DNA of 64,000 nt from NCBI GenBank assembly GCA_020072965.1, contig JAIQFY010000008.1, positions 124,001-188,000 of the forward strand. The letters are read 5' to 3'. The position numbers and the translations under genes were made by a program. Below the pieces are notes generated by a model. It did no database searches. It was not told where the DNA came from and saw nothing but the letters and a program-made list of their open reading frames with translations. Position 1 is the stretch's first letter, and each line of letters opens with the position of its first letter. This DNA is from Terriglobia bacterium. GTDB taxonomy: Bacteria > Acidobacteriota > Terriglobia > JAIQFV01. Shown here piece after piece: positions 63,316-64,000 of this stretch.

Positions 63316-64000
63316 TGCGGCTGTCCTCCGCCACCTCTTGCCCCGCCACGTCCGCCCTGACCGCTCCCGGGCCCGCCCGCACCGGCCGGTCCACCGGTCG
63401 AGGTCCGGGCATCAATCTTGCTGCCGTCTTGCAGTTTGTCTTGCCCATCCACGACGACCGATTCTCCGGGCCGGAGGCCTTCGCTGATGCCCACGGAGCT
63501 GCCTGACGTCAAGGCGATCGTCACCGAACGGATCTTCACGGAGTCCCCACCCGTGACCACATAGACGTAAGCCCCCTGCGGCCCCCTCTGAATGGCCGCG
63601 GCAGGAACAACAGTGAGGCTGCGGCGGGTGTCTACCAACAGGTGGACGTTAACAAATTGGTTCGGGAAAAGGACGCCGTCGTTGTTATCAAAAATGGTCT
63701 TCAACTTGAACGTACCGGTATTAGGATCAATTTGATTGTCGATGGTGAGGAGCGTTCCAGTGGCGATTTTTGTCGTGTTGTCGCGGTCAAATGCATCCGC
63801 CGGAAGTTTCGCCCCCTCGCGCAGTTTTTTATAGACCACGGGAAGCTGATCCTGGGGGAGCGTGAAAATGACAGAAATGGGCTGGAGTTGCGTGATGACG
63901 ACCAGGCCGTTGGGATCATTGGCGTGAATGATATTGCCCTGGTCGACAAGGCGCAGACCCATCCGCCCGCTGAGGGGCGCCGTGATCCGACAGTATGTCA
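63312..64000 (-). CDS. RND efflux periplasmic adaptor (MdtA-like), 5' partial
   Basis: The frame is open to the window edge. The part visible starts [20 protein letters not shown], the lipoyl/beta-barrel junction of membrane-fusion proteins, so the N-terminal signal and hairpin lie beyond 64000. Inside are the beta-barrel ([19 protein letters not shown]) and membrane-proximal domains ([39 protein letters not shown]), and the end is a Gly-rich tail ([18 protein letters not shown]), common in MdtA relatives. The stop overlaps the first RND gene start. The adaptor joins the inner-membrane pump to an outer-membrane channel. Confidence 0.93.
   Translation of the reverse strand, partial: TYCRITAPLSGRMGLRLVDQGNIIHANDPNGLVVITQLQPISVIFTLPQDQLPVVYKKLREGAKLPADAFDRDNTTKIATGTLLTIDNQIDPNTGTFKLKTIFDNNDGVLFPNQFVNVHLLVDTRRSLTVVPAAAIQRGPQGAYVYVVTGGDSVKIRSVTIALTSGSSVGISEGLRPGESVVVDGQDKLQDGSKIDARTSTGGPAGAGGPGSGQGGRGGARGGGGQPQ

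Noticed and set aside
1-64000. tRNA, rRNA, integrase or prophage genes that would mark a genomic island
   Set aside because: No tRNA-like T-arm with flanking cloverleaf potential, rRNA motif, recombinase or phage gene was found by reading both strands.

Overview
The window looks like a chromosomal segment of an Acidobacteriota bacterium, possibly a metagenome contig because it is cut inside a gene at both ends. This is inferred from gene content: an ADOP-type permease of about 800 residues, a Ser/Thr kinase fused to a TolB/FlgO-like domain and TPRs, an S46 peptidase, a PDZ-GAF-SpoIIE phosphatase, FG-GAP proteins, and many GC-rich hairpin repeats between genes. No rRNA, tRNA, CRISPR array, phage module or intact transposase was seen.

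Layout. 1-4268: a hybrid histidine kinase (5' end outside the window) and a REC-HPt-like-REC regulator. 4670-9303 (minus): a complete branched-chain amino acid type ABC importer, livK-H-M-G-F. 9785-18688: a GT39-like glycosyltransferase, an S46 dipeptidyl-peptidase, a small membrane protein, a DUF6941-like protein, a soluble Ser/Thr kinase with TPRs and a DUF2007-like protein. 19035-20085: a SoxR-like MerR regulator divergent from a secreted Cys-Cys protein, with a textbook MerR-type promoter between them. 20704-28616: a 53-residue membrane protein, a histidine/aromatic ammonia-lyase, a Tat-exported DUF362 protein, an AraC regulator, a VOC protein and a two-subunit molybdenum hydroxylase. 28934-36790: ADOP permease, SPFH protein, an unrecognised cysteine-rich protein, a GT-C-like membrane protein and a secreted dienelactone-hydrolase-like protein. 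37177-44924: two secreted serine hydrolases, dipeptidase E and a membrane PP2C phosphatase. 45657-53009: small secreted and soluble enzymes (DUF5818-like, Old Yellow Enzyme, rhodanese-like, DinB, VOC), a decayed acetyltransferase and an ABC-2 exporter. 53202-64000: an FG-GAP protein, a GNAT acetyltransferase and an MdtABC-like RND efflux operon running off the end.

The themes are envelope transport and efflux, degradation of extracytoplasmic peptides, and signalling (two-component, Ser/Thr kinase, SpoIIE phosphatase, MerR, AraC). The genes do not form one obvious new system. The most unusual signals are: (1) the secreted serine hydrolase at 39082-41157, whose beta-lactamase fold is interrupted by an NTF2/SnoaL-like domain; (2) the unknown 336-residue protein at 32673-33683, with a PVDYH motif and C-terminal cysteines recalling HhH DNA glycosylases; (3) a SoxR-like operator and regulator with an altered cysteine pattern; (4) a LivG with a degenerate ABC signature; and (5) a rich set of extragenic repeats: three 7-nt-period arrays, REP/REPIN-like clusters, a MITE-like element and an array of triloop hairpins.

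Coordinates and start codons come from reading frames and Shine-Dalgarno sites. Family names come from recognised motifs; no database search was run.
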